Assembly: GCA_013215875.1 (NCBI GenBank)
Contig: JABSQK010000017.1
Location: forward strand, 1 to 58,898
Length of the DNA: 58,898 nucleotides
Reading direction: 5' to 3'
Source of the DNA: Lentisphaeria bacterium
GTDB taxonomy: Bacteria; Verrucomicrobiota; Lentisphaeria; JABSQK01
Shown: in pieces, positions 30,349 through 39,129 of the stretch
How the letters are laid out: each line of letters begins with the position of its first letter
Position numbering within the stretch: position 1 is the first letter of the stretch
Program-made: the position numbers and the translations under genes
The notes under the pieces: model-generated
What the model was told of the DNA's origin: nothing
The model's database searches: none
What the model saw: the letters and a program-made list of their open reading frames with translations, nothing else

Positions 30349-31128
30349 ATGGCATTGTTGGAAACCAGTTTTTATTCAGATGTACTGGGCATGTGTTGTC
30401 GAATGAACGTCATATTACCACAACGTACGGTCTCACAAATCGGCATGCGCGGTGTGGATGGCGGTAGTGAATACCCGGTACTCTATCTTCTACATGGCTT
30501 AAGCGACGACCATAGTATCTGGCTGCGGCGAACATCGATAGAGCGCTATGCCAGTGAAATGGGACTGGCAGTTGTCATGCCAAATGTGCATCGCAGCTTT
30601 TATACGGATATGGAACAGGGGCAGCGCTACTGGACATTTATTTCGGAAGAGTTACCCCGCATAACAAAGACACTATTCAAAATAAGTGATAAACGCGAAC
30701 ACACATTCGTGGCCGGATTATCCATGGGTGGTTATGGGGCACTTAAATTGGCATTGAACCACCCAAATCGTTATGCTTATGCAGCCAGCTTATCCGGTGT
30801 AATGGACATCGCGCATTTTTGGAAACAACGTGGTGGAAATAATGCTGAATACAAGATGATCTTTGGCTCCTTGAAGAAGCTTAAAAATTCACTAAATGAC
30901 CTTCATTATGTTGCAGAAGAATTAGCAAAAAAGCGTCGTAAGCCGAAGCTGTATATTGCTTGTGGAAGTGAGGATCACTTAATAGGGGACAATCGCCGCT
31001 TTCATGAAAAACTCGATGATTTAAAAATCAAACATGAATACGTCGAAGAGCCCGGTGCCCATGAATGGGGATTTTGGGATAGCCATATTCAAAAAGTGTT
31101 AGGGGATATTCAGGAAATGATTCGCTAA
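30349..31128 (+). CDS. Esterase D / tributyrin esterase-like alpha/beta hydrolase
   Basis: A 259-aa protein of the esterase (putative esterase, PF00756-type) family. The nucleophile is Ser125 in AGLSMGGYGALK; oxyanion segment YLLHGLSDD (46-54); acid in the CGSEDHLIGDN region and His in PGAHEWGFWD. No signal peptide, so cytoplasmic. Relatives act on short acyl esters or S-formylglutathione. An AAAAGGA site lies before the ATG. The substrate is not visible from context. Confidence 0.85.
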   Translation: MALLETSFYSDVLGMCCRMNVILPQRTVSQIGMRGVDGGSEYPVLYLLHGLSDDHSIWLRRTSIERYASEMGLAVVMPNVHRSFYTDMEQGQRYWTFISEELPRITKTLFKISDKREHTFVAGLSMGGYGALKLALNHPNRYAYAASLSGVMDIAHFWKQRGGNNAEYKMIFGSLKKLKNSLNDLHYVAEELAKKRRKPKLYIACGSEDHLIGDNRRFHEKLDDLKIKHEYVEEPGAHEWGFWDSHIQKVLGDIQEMIR

Positions 31129-31135
31129 CATAGGA

Positions 31136-31470
31136 CCTAAATGTGCTACGCACATTTAGAACTTTCATAAAGAAGACTACCGAGCGGAATGCATTTGCCT
31201 GCCGGCACCCTTAGGAACTACGTTCCTAAGAACCTAAATGTGCTACGCACATTAATTACTTTTAAGAAGACTACCGAGGGGAATGCATTTGCCTGCCGGC
31301 ACCCTTAGGAACTACGTTCCTAAGAACCTAAATGTGCTACGCACATTAATTACTTTTAAGAAGACTGCCGAGCGAAATGCATTTGCCTGCCGGCACCCTT
31401 AGGAACTACGTTCCTAAGAACCTAAATGTGCTACGCACATTAATTACTTTTAAGAAGACTGCCGAGCGAA
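31136..31470. repeat. Tandem array of 94-bp units built from two TAC-loop palindromes
   Basis: Three near-identical 94-bp units plus partial copies lie between the ends of two convergent genes. Each carries hairpin A (AATGTGC-TAC-GCACATT, starts 31237, 31331, 31425) and hairpin B (CTTAGGAAC-TAC-GTTCCTAAG, starts 31210, 31304, 31398). An extra A copy at 31137-31159 has perfect 10-bp arms and is set 97 bp from the next. Both palindromes share the core CTACG (CGTAG on the other strand). The array ends 2 bp before the stop codon of the ABC permease gene. It is not CRISPR: the units abut without spacers. Confidence 0.9.
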
Positions 31471-31472
31471 AT

Positions 31473-32738
31473 TTATTCGTGGCGCAGGGCATCGATGGGG
31501 TCGAGATTTGCCGCACGGTTAGCTGGATAAATTCCAAAAATAATACCAGTGAGAGCTGAAACTGCAAAGGCAATAATCAGTGACCAGGGTGTGATGACTG
31601 TTTTGATATCACTAAAATAAGTCACTGCAAATGGAATGGCGCAGCCAACAACAAGGCCCACCAAGCCACCTGTAACACTGAGTATAACCGTTTCTACTAA
31701 AAACTGAGTAACAATATCTCTCTTTCGCGCACCCAAGGCCCGGCGTACACCAATTTCACGCGTACGTTCAGTAATCGATGCAAGCATGATATTCATGATG
31801 CCGATACCACCGACGAGTAAAGAGATGGAAGCGATGCATGCGAGGACGATTGTGAAAATGTACTGTGTTTCACGGGCTTGTCGTAAAAGCTGTAGCGGTA
31901 TGGTCATTTCGTAATCTTCTTTTTTGTGAAAGCGCTCAAGAATTAATTGTATAGCAGTCGCAGAAGATTCGACGTAGTCAGTATTCTCACATTCGACGAT
32001 CAAGCGGTGAAGTTCTATTTTACTTGCACTTCGTGACCCTGAGCTGCGTTCCATCAAGGTATCACCAAAGCGCTGGCGTGACGTGGCAAGTGGCAGATAG
32101 AGCTTCATATCCCAACTTTTAATTTGCTTGGACTCCAATTCATTGGATTGCACGACACCGACCACACGGTAATAAAAACGGTCCATTTTTACTGTTTGTA
32201 CGAGCGGATCACGGTAGGCAAATAATTTTTTTGCGAGGTTTTCAGTAACGATGCAGACATTGTCGAAGTTTTCATTATCGAGATCTGTGAGGAAGCGCCC
32301 GCGAATAATTTTCAAGCTTTTTAAATCCTGGTATCCAGGCAGTGTCGCAATCGCCTTTATTGGAATCTGGTTTTGTTGAAATTGTGCCTTACAACGAATC
32401 TCGCGTACTGGCATTATGCGTTTTATATGAGGCACAGTTTTGTAGATACGTGTTGCATCTATATATTTGAGACCGTATTCAAGAACAAACCCATTGCCTT
32501 GACCACTACTGGTCGACTCTGTTTCAGGTTTGACGCTTTCCACAATAATATTTGTACTACCCAGTTTACGAATTGATTCCTGCTGGTGCTGACTCGTTCC
32601 TTCGCCAATTGCCAGCATGGCAACAACTGATGCGACACCGAAGATAATACCCAACATAGTCAGTAAGGAACGCACCTTGTGGAGTACAAGGTTTCTAGCG
32701 CCGAGCTGTATGGTTCGAATGGTCGTTTGTGAAATCAT
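31473..32738 (-). CDS. MacB/FtsX-type ABC transporter permease
   Basis: A 421-aa permease with one N-terminal membrane helix (about 24-46), a periplasmic domain of about 240 residues and three C-terminal helices (about 290-415), the MacB/FtsX layout. The motif ITERTREIGVRRALGARKRDI, between helices 2 and 3, is diagnostic. It is the last gene of a four-gene export operon and overlaps the ATPase gene by 4 bp. The cargo is unknown; MacB-type pumps export peptides, macrolides or lipoproteins by a mechanotransmission mechanism. Confidence 0.9.
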   Translation of the reverse strand: MISQTTIRTIQLGARNLVLHKVRSLLTMLGIIFGVASVVAMLAIGEGTSQHQQESIRKLGSTNIIVESVKPETESTSSGQGNGFVLEYGLKYIDATRIYKTVPHIKRIMPVREIRCKAQFQQNQIPIKAIATLPGYQDLKSLKIIRGRFLTDLDNENFDNVCIVTENLAKKLFAYRDPLVQTVKMDRFYYRVVGVVQSNELESKQIKSWDMKLYLPLATSRQRFGDTLMERSSGSRSASKIELHRLIVECENTDYVESSATAIQLILERFHKKEDYEMTIPLQLLRQARETQYIFTIVLACIASISLLVGGIGIMNIMLASITERTREIGVRRALGARKRDIVTQFLVETVILSVTGGLVGLVVGCAIPFAVTYFSDIKTVITPWSLIIAFAVSALTGIIFGIYPANRAANLDPIDALRHE

Positions 32739-33424
32739 GCTATAACAAGCTCGCGTTCAATTTCACCATCTTTTAAATAAATCGCCCGATCTGCCCGTTG
32801 GCAAACGGACTCTTCATGGGTAACGATGATGATCGTTTTACCTTCCTGGTGCAAGTCGTCGAGCATGCCGAGAATTTCTGCTTCAGTCTTACTGTCAAGA
32901 TTTCCGGTTGGTTCATCTGCCAATATGAGCAAGGGTCTATTTGCCAGTGATCGTGCAATTGCCACTCGCTGCATTTGACCCCCGGATAATTCATTTGGCC
33001 GATGATCGAAGCGATCGCCAAGACCCACTTGTCGGGCCAGGTCTTCGGCGCGCTGCCGCGATTCATCAGGATCAATATTTTGGTAAAACATGGGCACCTG
33101 GATATTTTCAATGACAGTCAATTGTTCAATCAGATTAAATGATTGAAATACAAAACCCAGCCGCTGGCTGCGTATTGCTGATAACTCATCGTCATTGAGT
33201 GTTGATACATCATCGCCACCAAGATAATACTGTCCTTCAGTTGGGCGGTCGAGACAGCCGAGTAAATTAAGCATGGTGGATTTACCCGAGCCCGATGAGC
33301 CCATGATTGCAAGATATTCGCCTTCTTTGACAGTTAAATCCACCCTGTGAAGGGCGCGCACCTCGAGGCTGGATTTTTGATAAATTTTACTGACCTGGGC
33401 AAGTTTGACAATATCCTGGGGCAT
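32735..33424 (-). CDS. MacB/LolD-type ABC transporter ATPase
   Basis: A 229-aa ABC ATPase with Walker A GSSGSGKST, Q-loop VFQSFNLIEQ, signature LSGGQMQRVAIARSL, Walker B ILADEPTGNLD and the H-loop IVTHE. The family pairs with FtsX-type permeases; in this operon it drives the adjacent permease. It begins 5 bp after the adaptor gene and overlaps the permease start (ATGA). Confidence 0.95.
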   Translation of the reverse strand: MPQDIVKLAQVSKIYQKSSLEVRALHRVDLTVKEGEYLAIMGSSGSGKSTMLNLLGCLDRPTEGQYYLGGDDVSTLNDDELSAIRSQRLGFVFQSFNLIEQLTVIENIQVPMFYQNIDPDESRQRAEDLARQVGLGDRFDHRPNELSGGQMQRVAIARSLANRPLLILADEPTGNLDSKTEAEILGMLDDLHQEGKTIIIVTHEESVCQRADRAIYLKDGEIERELVIA

Positions 33425-33429
33425 ACGAA

Positions 33430-35052
33430 TTATGACCCTTTTTTGCCAGAATACTTTTTTTTGTATTGATTCGGTTTTCCAGCTGCGTTCGGCTTTTTCT
33501 TGTATTGCTCCGCCTTTCCATGTATCGCAGATTTTTTCTGTACAGTCTTGTCTATTTTTGGTAAATCTTTCTTTTTAATCGAATTCGGGTCTACCAGCTT
33601 TTCATCAATTGCTTCAATTTCGTTTTGCCGTGGCGGGTTGAGCAATACCATATCATTTTCTTTGAGGCCAGTTAATACTTCGATAAAGACATCGTTATAT
33701 TCGCCAACAGTCACCTCTATCTTATCCTGGGCAAAGCCTGATTTTATATACACATATTGTTTGCTGTTTTCAGTAAATACAGCCTGTATTGGAATACTCA
33801 TCACGGACTCAAGCTTATCTATTATAATTTCTGTTTTGACAGACAAGCCGGGTTTTAAGCCTGCTGGTAGTGCATCTGTTATGATTACATCTGCACTGTA
33901 GACTTTTAGATTTGGATTCATCCAGTGTGATTGATCCGGCAAAGGAGAAATTTTAGATACCTCGCCCTTCAGTTTAACATCTGGCAGAGCATCGATGCTG
34001 ATGTAGGCATGCTGGCCTACCTTTATCTGGTTGATTCTCGATTCATGGATTTTCACAATGACTTTCATTTTGCTTGTATCTGGTAAATTAATTAAAGACT
34101 GCCGTTCCCAAACCATTGAGCCTTTTTCTATGGGCTCGCGGTGACGGCGTTTATAATAAACGATAAGCCCATCTTGTGGCGCATAAATTTTTGTTAATGC
34201 GATTTTTTCTTTTTCCCATTTAAGGCGTGCGAGTTCTTTCTTATACTGCGACTCTTGTTCTTTGAAGTTAGCTTCATATCTTGCAAGTTCTGCTTTGGCT
34301 CTCAAACGCACACGGGCAAGTTCCTCAGTCTGTGTTTCGGAATCCGACTTCAGTCTCTTTAAACGTTGGGGGTGATCATATTTCTTTTTCTTTTTTGCTA
34401 ATTCTTTTGTTTGGTCGAACGTGAGTGCCCGTCTTTTCACGATTAGTTTATCAGATTGCAGTTCACTCTTTGTAGCATAGCCTTTTTCGAAGAGTTTCTC
34501 TGTCCATGCTAATTTGTCTTTAGATTGTATGAGTTCTTCTTCTGCGATGGCTATATCGGCTTCTGCTTTCTTTAACTCTATGGGCCAATCACTTTCCACA
34601 TACTTTAACAAATCTATTTTTGCAAATTCCTTATCCAGTTCGGCATTTTTAATTTCCGATATATTGAGGCTCTTGCGAATCGCAAGGTTTTCTTTAGCTT
34701 GTATGAATGACGATTCCTTACTTGCTACTCTTATTTCGCGCTCGGTTAATTGCTCTATGAGCTGGGCTGAATCAAGCTCGATAAGCAACTCACCCTTTTT
34801 TACTATTTTTCCCTCTTCTATTAAAAATATTACCCGACGGTGACCATGAACTTTGGAAGTGACAGTTACTTTTTGCTGAGCTTCCAGGGTACCCCCTTCG
34901 GTAACGCTGATAACAAGGTCGCCTCTCATAACGTTGTGATAAGTGAAATCCTTTGAATTTTCCGAACCGGATTTTCCTGACGAATATATACCGAGCCCCG
35001 AGCCAATTACAGCGAGAACGATAAGTATGATGATGATTCTTTTTTTAGACAA
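33430..35052 (-). CDS. HlyD/MacA-type periplasmic adaptor protein
   Basis: A 540-aa membrane-fusion protein: one N-terminal membrane helix (about 5-24), a lipoyl half (GTLEAQQKVTVTSKVHGHR), a long alpha-helical coiled-coil hairpin (about residues 115-270), the second lipoyl half with IYAPQDGLIVYYKRR, and beta-barrel parts. It should bridge the inner-membrane ABC permease to the outer-membrane factor. The last 40 residues are unusually rich in Lys, Pro and Gly (KKKPNAAGKPNQYKKKYSG) and not part of the family fold. It starts 2 bp after the TolC-like gene. Confidence 0.9.
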   Translation of the reverse strand: MSKKRIIIILIVLAVIGSGLGIYSSGKSGSENSKDFTYHNVMRGDLVISVTEGGTLEAQQKVTVTSKVHGHRRVIFLIEEGKIVKKGELLIELDSAQLIEQLTEREIRVASKESSFIQAKENLAIRKSLNISEIKNAELDKEFAKIDLLKYVESDWPIELKKAEADIAIAEEELIQSKDKLAWTEKLFEKGYATKSELQSDKLIVKRRALTFDQTKELAKKKKKYDHPQRLKRLKSDSETQTEELARVRLRAKAELARYEANFKEQESQYKKELARLKWEKEKIALTKIYAPQDGLIVYYKRRHREPIEKGSMVWERQSLINLPDTSKMKVIVKIHESRINQIKVGQHAYISIDALPDVKLKGEVSKISPLPDQSHWMNPNLKVYSADVIITDALPAGLKPGLSVKTEIIIDKLESVMSIPIQAVFTENSKQYVYIKSGFAQDKIEVTVGEYNDVFIEVLTGLKENDMVLLNPPRQNEIEAIDEKLVDPNSIKKKDLPKIDKTVQKKSAIHGKAEQYKKKPNAAGKPNQYKKKYSGKKGS

Positions 35053-35054
35053 AA

Positions 35055-36728
35055 CTATAATCCTTTATTTTTGAAAAAGTCCGCGGGACTGATGAGTTCT
35101 TTCCGTTCTTTCAGGGTCTTAAATGAGTAGGTCTCAACGATTTTTCCATCCTTAAGTTCCAACTTTCCAATGTCTCTTAATAGCTCCAGTTTGGCCAAAT
35201 TGTAATCCACTGCATTGCGTGTTAAGGCATTTTGCGCCACAACTAAGGCATTTTGTGCATCCAGTAAATCACGTGTTTCTGCACGGCCTGCAAGCACGAG
35301 TAAAGTTGCACTTTCCACACGGCGTTTAGCCAGATTTACCGAATTTTTCTGAATGTGATAATTCGTTAATGATTGTTCGATCCTGCGTATACGCTGGCGC
35401 AGGTCGCGTTTAATTTCATCGAGCTTTAATGATAAGCTGCGGATCTGACGCTCAAAGTCGATATGTTCACGTCTTAGATTATTGCGTTCCTTCAACTTAT
35501 CCAAGGGTAATTTGATCTTTAATCCGTAGCCTGATTCCCAGTTGCGGCTGGAAAATGAATCCCAATCGGTCGTTCCATTGCTCTTAAGAGAAGCATTTGC
35601 AAAGATATCGATATTGGCTTTTAAATCGTTTTTTGCAATTTTTATTTGACGCTTTGCATCGTCAAATTTATCTATTTCATTTTGCATATCCATTCTGTTT
35701 TGTAGGGCAATGGTATAGACTTGTGGTCCCTTAATCTCAATCGGATCCATGCCTTTTAAGATGAGTTGATCCAGTGATTTTTCATCCAAACTGATTTTAG
35801 TACTTATGGGAATACCCAGGGTAATTTTAAATCGTTCCAGTTCCTTCATATATGCTTCGAGGGCTACAATATAGCGGCTTTCTGCCCGCAAGAGATTTTG
35901 TCGAGTCTGGTCTACTTGAAATTCAGGTAACCTGTCTTTTGCCAATGCTTCCGAACGGGCCAGGGCTTTTTTAAGATTCAGGTAATTGTTGTATTCATTT
36001 CGTATGGTCTGTTTGCGCTGAACCAAACGGTAATACTGTGAAGTCACATCCACAGCAAATGTTTTTTGATAGCGGGAAAACGTGCGTATCTGATAGATGA
36101 CATTTCGTTCTTCTTGTTTCAAACTTTCTCCGGCAATCTTCTTACCAGCACCTCTCAGCAGAGGTTTCAAGATGCTAACACTTAAGGTCGAAGTCGCAGA
36201 GCGATCACCTGCTCCCTTATGAAAAGTCAAGAGGTCGTTTAGCAAGGTGATGCTTAAACTTGCGCCGCTCAAGAAGAGTTTGCTTAATGAAAGTGAGTTC
36301 GAACTGGTAATTGATTTAGTATCATTATCATCTGTGGATTTATGCTCTGAGCTTGCCTCGTGCGAAATCAATGCTTTATAGCCATGACGCGTATCACTCA
36401 AGGTGAGGGCGGATAAGTATAAATTTTCTTTTTCCTGCTGATAATTGCGACTATTTTTAATGGCCAGATTTAGCGATTTATCCAGGTCAATTAACAGTGT
36501 ATCTGTGCGGTCACGATCCGCCATAATTTCATCCTGGACGATTTCTTCCGGCTTTCTTTTTGAATAAGCAGTATCGATTGAAAATTGACTATTTGTCGAA
36601 AATTGTGCAAATTCTTTCTCAGAAAGAATTCTGTACGTTTCTTTATCTGCATTCTCAGTTGACCAGTGATTACATGATGTAGTTAACAGGAGAACTGGAA
36701 GAAGTAGTCTTAAAAAGATCATTTTCAT
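35055..36728 (-). CDS. TolC-like outer-membrane efflux lipoprotein
   Basis: A 557-aa protein with signal peptide and lipobox LLTTSC (Cys about 19). The body is made of long coiled-coil helices rich in Arg, Leu and Gln, with two repeated outer-membrane efflux protein (OEP) halves; the characteristic AETRDLLDAQNALVVAQNALTR helix lies near the C-terminus. It is the first gene of the export operon and would form the trimeric outer-membrane exit duct. The gene starts divergently from the phosphatase-cytochrome gene. Confidence 0.88.
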   Translation of the reverse strand: MKMIFLRLLLPVLLLTTSCNHWSTENADKETYRILSEKEFAQFSTNSQFSIDTAYSKRKPEEIVQDEIMADRDRTDTLLIDLDKSLNLAIKNSRNYQQEKENLYLSALTLSDTRHGYKALISHEASSEHKSTDDNDTKSITSSNSLSLSKLFLSGASLSITLLNDLLTFHKGAGDRSATSTLSVSILKPLLRGAGKKIAGESLKQEERNVIYQIRTFSRYQKTFAVDVTSQYYRLVQRKQTIRNEYNNYLNLKKALARSEALAKDRLPEFQVDQTRQNLLRAESRYIVALEAYMKELERFKITLGIPISTKISLDEKSLDQLILKGMDPIEIKGPQVYTIALQNRMDMQNEIDKFDDAKRQIKIAKNDLKANIDIFANASLKSNGTTDWDSFSSRNWESGYGLKIKLPLDKLKERNNLRREHIDFERQIRSLSLKLDEIKRDLRQRIRRIEQSLTNYHIQKNSVNLAKRRVESATLLVLAGRAETRDLLDAQNALVVAQNALTRNAVDYNLAKLELLRDIGKLELKDGKIVETYSFKTLKERKELISPADFFKNKGL

Positions 36729-36932
36729 TCCTAAGTATGAACATTTCTAACCCGTAGAAATATTAATTAAACTTTGTTCCACTAAATGGTTCTTTATTAA
36801 ATAAAAAAAATTAAAGCGAACCATTAATGCCTTCATAGTAGATATTAACTATGGGGCCAAAATAAGCGATATCAATATAGAATAGCCTTGAAATACGATT
36901 AAGGTAATAGTTCGAATGAACCTTGGAGGAGA

Positions 36933-37811
36933 ATGAAATACCGATATATTACAGCATTTTTAGTTCTTACAGCTTTTTTCATGGCCTGCCAAAATAGAGA
37001 AAAAGAAGCAAAAACACCACTAGGTTTAGCGAATTTTCACCAGCTAAATTCACAGGTTTATAGTGGTTCGTCACCCAAAACCGAGGCAGATTTCAAGGCT
37101 CTGGCAGATTTGGGAATACGGTCAATTATCAGTGTAGATGGTGCCCATCCCAAATTGATACCCGCTAAGAAATATGGGATGAAATATGCTCATGTACCAG
37201 TGGATTATTCAGGTATTGACCGCGAAGAAGCAAAAAACATACTTGCGGCATTCCATCAATTAGAAAAACCTGTTTATATCCACTGCCACCGTGGTACACA
37301 ACGGGGGCCAACAGCTGCAATGCTGATTTTAAAACAATATTTTGAGGCTAGCCAGGAAAAAACATTAGCCCTTATGGCTGACATTGGTACATCAAAAAGC
37401 TACACGGGTCTATATAAATCGGTGGCAGAATTTAAATCCCTGACAAAACAAGAAATTGAGGCTGTAAAAGCAATTCCAGAGACCGCTAAGGTCCACGAAT
37501 TTGCCGATCGTATGGCTAAAATCGACCGTATTTGGGAGCGATTGAAAGGGATCCAAAAGGGGAAATGGAAGAAAATTGACCAAACTACAGAATTAGACGC
37601 GTCCCATGAGGTCTTATTATTGCGAGAACAATTCACTGAACTTATCCGTTTTAATAAGAAATCAGAGCTTACTGCGGGTCTTAAACATACAGAAGAATTA
37701 TTAATAAAACTGGAAGAAATCGTACTTAGAGCTTATATTCCACAGCGAGATGTCCTATATAAGAAGGTACGGCAATCCTGCATGGATTGTCATAAGAAAT
37801 ATAGAAATTAG
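36933..37811 (+). CDS. Lipoprotein fusing a Cys-phosphatase domain to a cytochrome c'-like haem domain
   Basis: The 292-aa protein has a signal peptide with lipobox-like FMAC (Cys19). Residues about 35-165 look like a dual-specificity/DUF442-type phosphatase: QVYSGSSPKTEADFKALADLGI, then a CX5R loop with Cys118 and Arg124 in IHCHRGTQRGPTAAM; D91 or D96 is a possible general acid. Residues about 190-292 are helical and end in a CMDCH haem-binding motif (283-287) directly at the C-terminus followed by KKYR, exactly the layout of cytochrome c'/c556. Both domains would be in the periplasm. An AGGAG site precedes the ATG; FHA-MoxR starts 16 bp downstream. The fusion is seen in one continuous frame. 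Substrate and redox partner unknown. Confidence 0.82.
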   Translation: MKYRYITAFLVLTAFFMACQNREKEAKTPLGLANFHQLNSQVYSGSSPKTEADFKALADLGIRSIISVDGAHPKLIPAKKYGMKYAHVPVDYSGIDREEAKNILAAFHQLEKPVYIHCHRGTQRGPTAAMLILKQYFEASQEKTLALMADIGTSKSYTGLYKSVAEFKSLTKQEIEAVKAIPETAKVHEFADRMAKIDRIWERLKGIQKGKWKKIDQTTELDASHEVLLLREQFTELIRFNKKSELTAGLKHTEELLIKLEEIVLRAYIPQRDVLYKKVRQSCMDCHKKYRN

Positions 37812-37827
37812 AATAGGTTAGTATTTT

Positions 37828-39129
37828 ATGCCAAAATTAATTGTACAGCAAGGACACTTCGAACGGGGTGAAATTGAAATTACCAAAGGTGAACTACTTA
37901 TTGGTAGAGATGATGACTGCGATATCAAAATTCCAGATGGGCAGGTTTCACGGCACCATGCCAAACTCATATTTGATGGCAAGAAAACGACCCTGGTCGA
38001 TCTTGGAAGTTACAATGGAAGCTATTTAAACTGGAATCCAATTGATGAAAAGAGCGATGTAAAACATCTCGATGTAATTCAAATAGGCAAAAATGTATTT
38101 GTTTACAATGAAGATGAAAACGTTGTAGAAATCACCGTCGATGAACAAGATGAATTTAAGACAGGTGAATTCTTTACCTTCGAATTTCTGCGAAATCTCT
38201 GTTCGAGGATTGAATTAAATGTCGCGAAAGTGTTTAAGGGTAAGGAAGATGTTATCCGTAATGTACTTGTTTGCATGCTGGCCGATGGCCATATTCTGAT
38301 AGAAGACCGGCCTGGTGTAGGCAAAAGTATCCTGGCGCAAGCATTGGCCAAATCGATAAATGGCAGCTATAAACGGATACAATTTACACCGGATATGCTA
38401 CCGAGCGATATTGTCGGAATTAGCATATACCAGGACGATACTAAAGATTTCAAATTTATCCCCGGGCCGATATTTGGTAATATCATCCTGGCAGATGAGA
38501 TTAACCGTACCACTCCACGTACACAATCGGGACTTCTGGAATGTATGAACGATGCCGTGGTAACAGTTGATGGTAAATCACAAGTATTGCCCCGGCCATT
38601 TTTTGTGATGGCGACGCAAAATCCATCAGGGCACCAGGGGACATACCCGCTTCCTGAAGCCCAGCTCGATCGATTTTTGATGAAGATTAATGTTGGCTAT
38701 CCGACGCCGGAGGTGGAATTGGAGATACTTGAAAGCCAAGCAACACGTCATCCGATAAATGATATTAGTTATGTTGCCTATGCACTCGATATTGTAAAAT
38801 GTTGTGCACTGGTCCGCAAAGTGCATGTATCCGATGCCATTAAAGATTTAATCATCAAGATCGTTAATGCAACGCGCGAACACCCCGCAGTTGTAGAGGG
38901 TGTTAGTCCTCGTGGGTCATTGGCTCTTATGCGTGCAAGCCAGGCCCTGGCGGCATATTATGGTCGCCGTTACGTAATGCCTGCGGATATCAAAGAAATC
39001 GCCATTCCTGTAATGTCACATCGTATACAAATGAAACTTCGTGCCCAGAGCGATTTTGTAAGTACAGATGATTTGGTAATGGATATCGTAAATAGCTACA
39101 GTGACGATTTCAAAGAGGAAGATAGTTGA
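37828..39129 (+). CDS. FHA domain fused to a MoxR-type AAA+ ATPase
   Basis: A 433-aa protein. Residues about 5-95 form an FHA phosphothreonine-binding domain with the conserved R27 (IGRDDDC), S41 and H44 (VSRHHAKL) and N63 (SYNGSYLN). A MoxR AAA+ domain follows: Walker A RPGVGKS near 161-167, Walker B NIILADEINR, FVMATQNPSGHQGTYPLPEAQLDRF and the C-terminal lid. MoxR proteins act as chaperone-like ATPases that often activate von Willebrand or DUF58 partners. The FHA fusion implies control by a phosphorylated protein. It overlaps the DUF58 gene by 4 bp. Confidence 0.93.
   Translation: MPKLIVQQGHFERGEIEITKGELLIGRDDDCDIKIPDGQVSRHHAKLIFDGKKTTLVDLGSYNGSYLNWNPIDEKSDVKHLDVIQIGKNVFVYNEDENVVEITVDEQDEFKTGEFFTFEFLRNLCSRIELNVAKVFKGKEDVIRNVLVCMLADGHILIEDRPGVGKSILAQALAKSINGSYKRIQFTPDMLPSDIVGISIYQDDTKDFKFIPGPIFGNIILADEINRTTPRTQSGLLECMNDAVVTVDGKSQVLPRPFFVMATQNPSGHQGTYPLPEAQLDRFLMKINVGYPTPEVELEILESQATRHPINDISYVAYALDIVKCCALVRKVHVSDAIKDLIIKIVNATREHPAVVEGVSPRGSLALMRASQALAAYYGRRYVMPADIKEIAIPVMSHRIQMKLRAQSDFVSTDDLVMDIVNSYSDDFKEEDS

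Noticed and set aside
30249-30467. 72-codon frame upstream of and overlapping the esterase start
   Set aside because: It overlaps the esterase N-terminus out of frame and shows no family features.
31136-31470. CRISPR array
   Set aside because: Units abut at a 94-bp period without unique spacers, and each contains two palindromes, unlike a 21-48 bp repeat with unique spacers.
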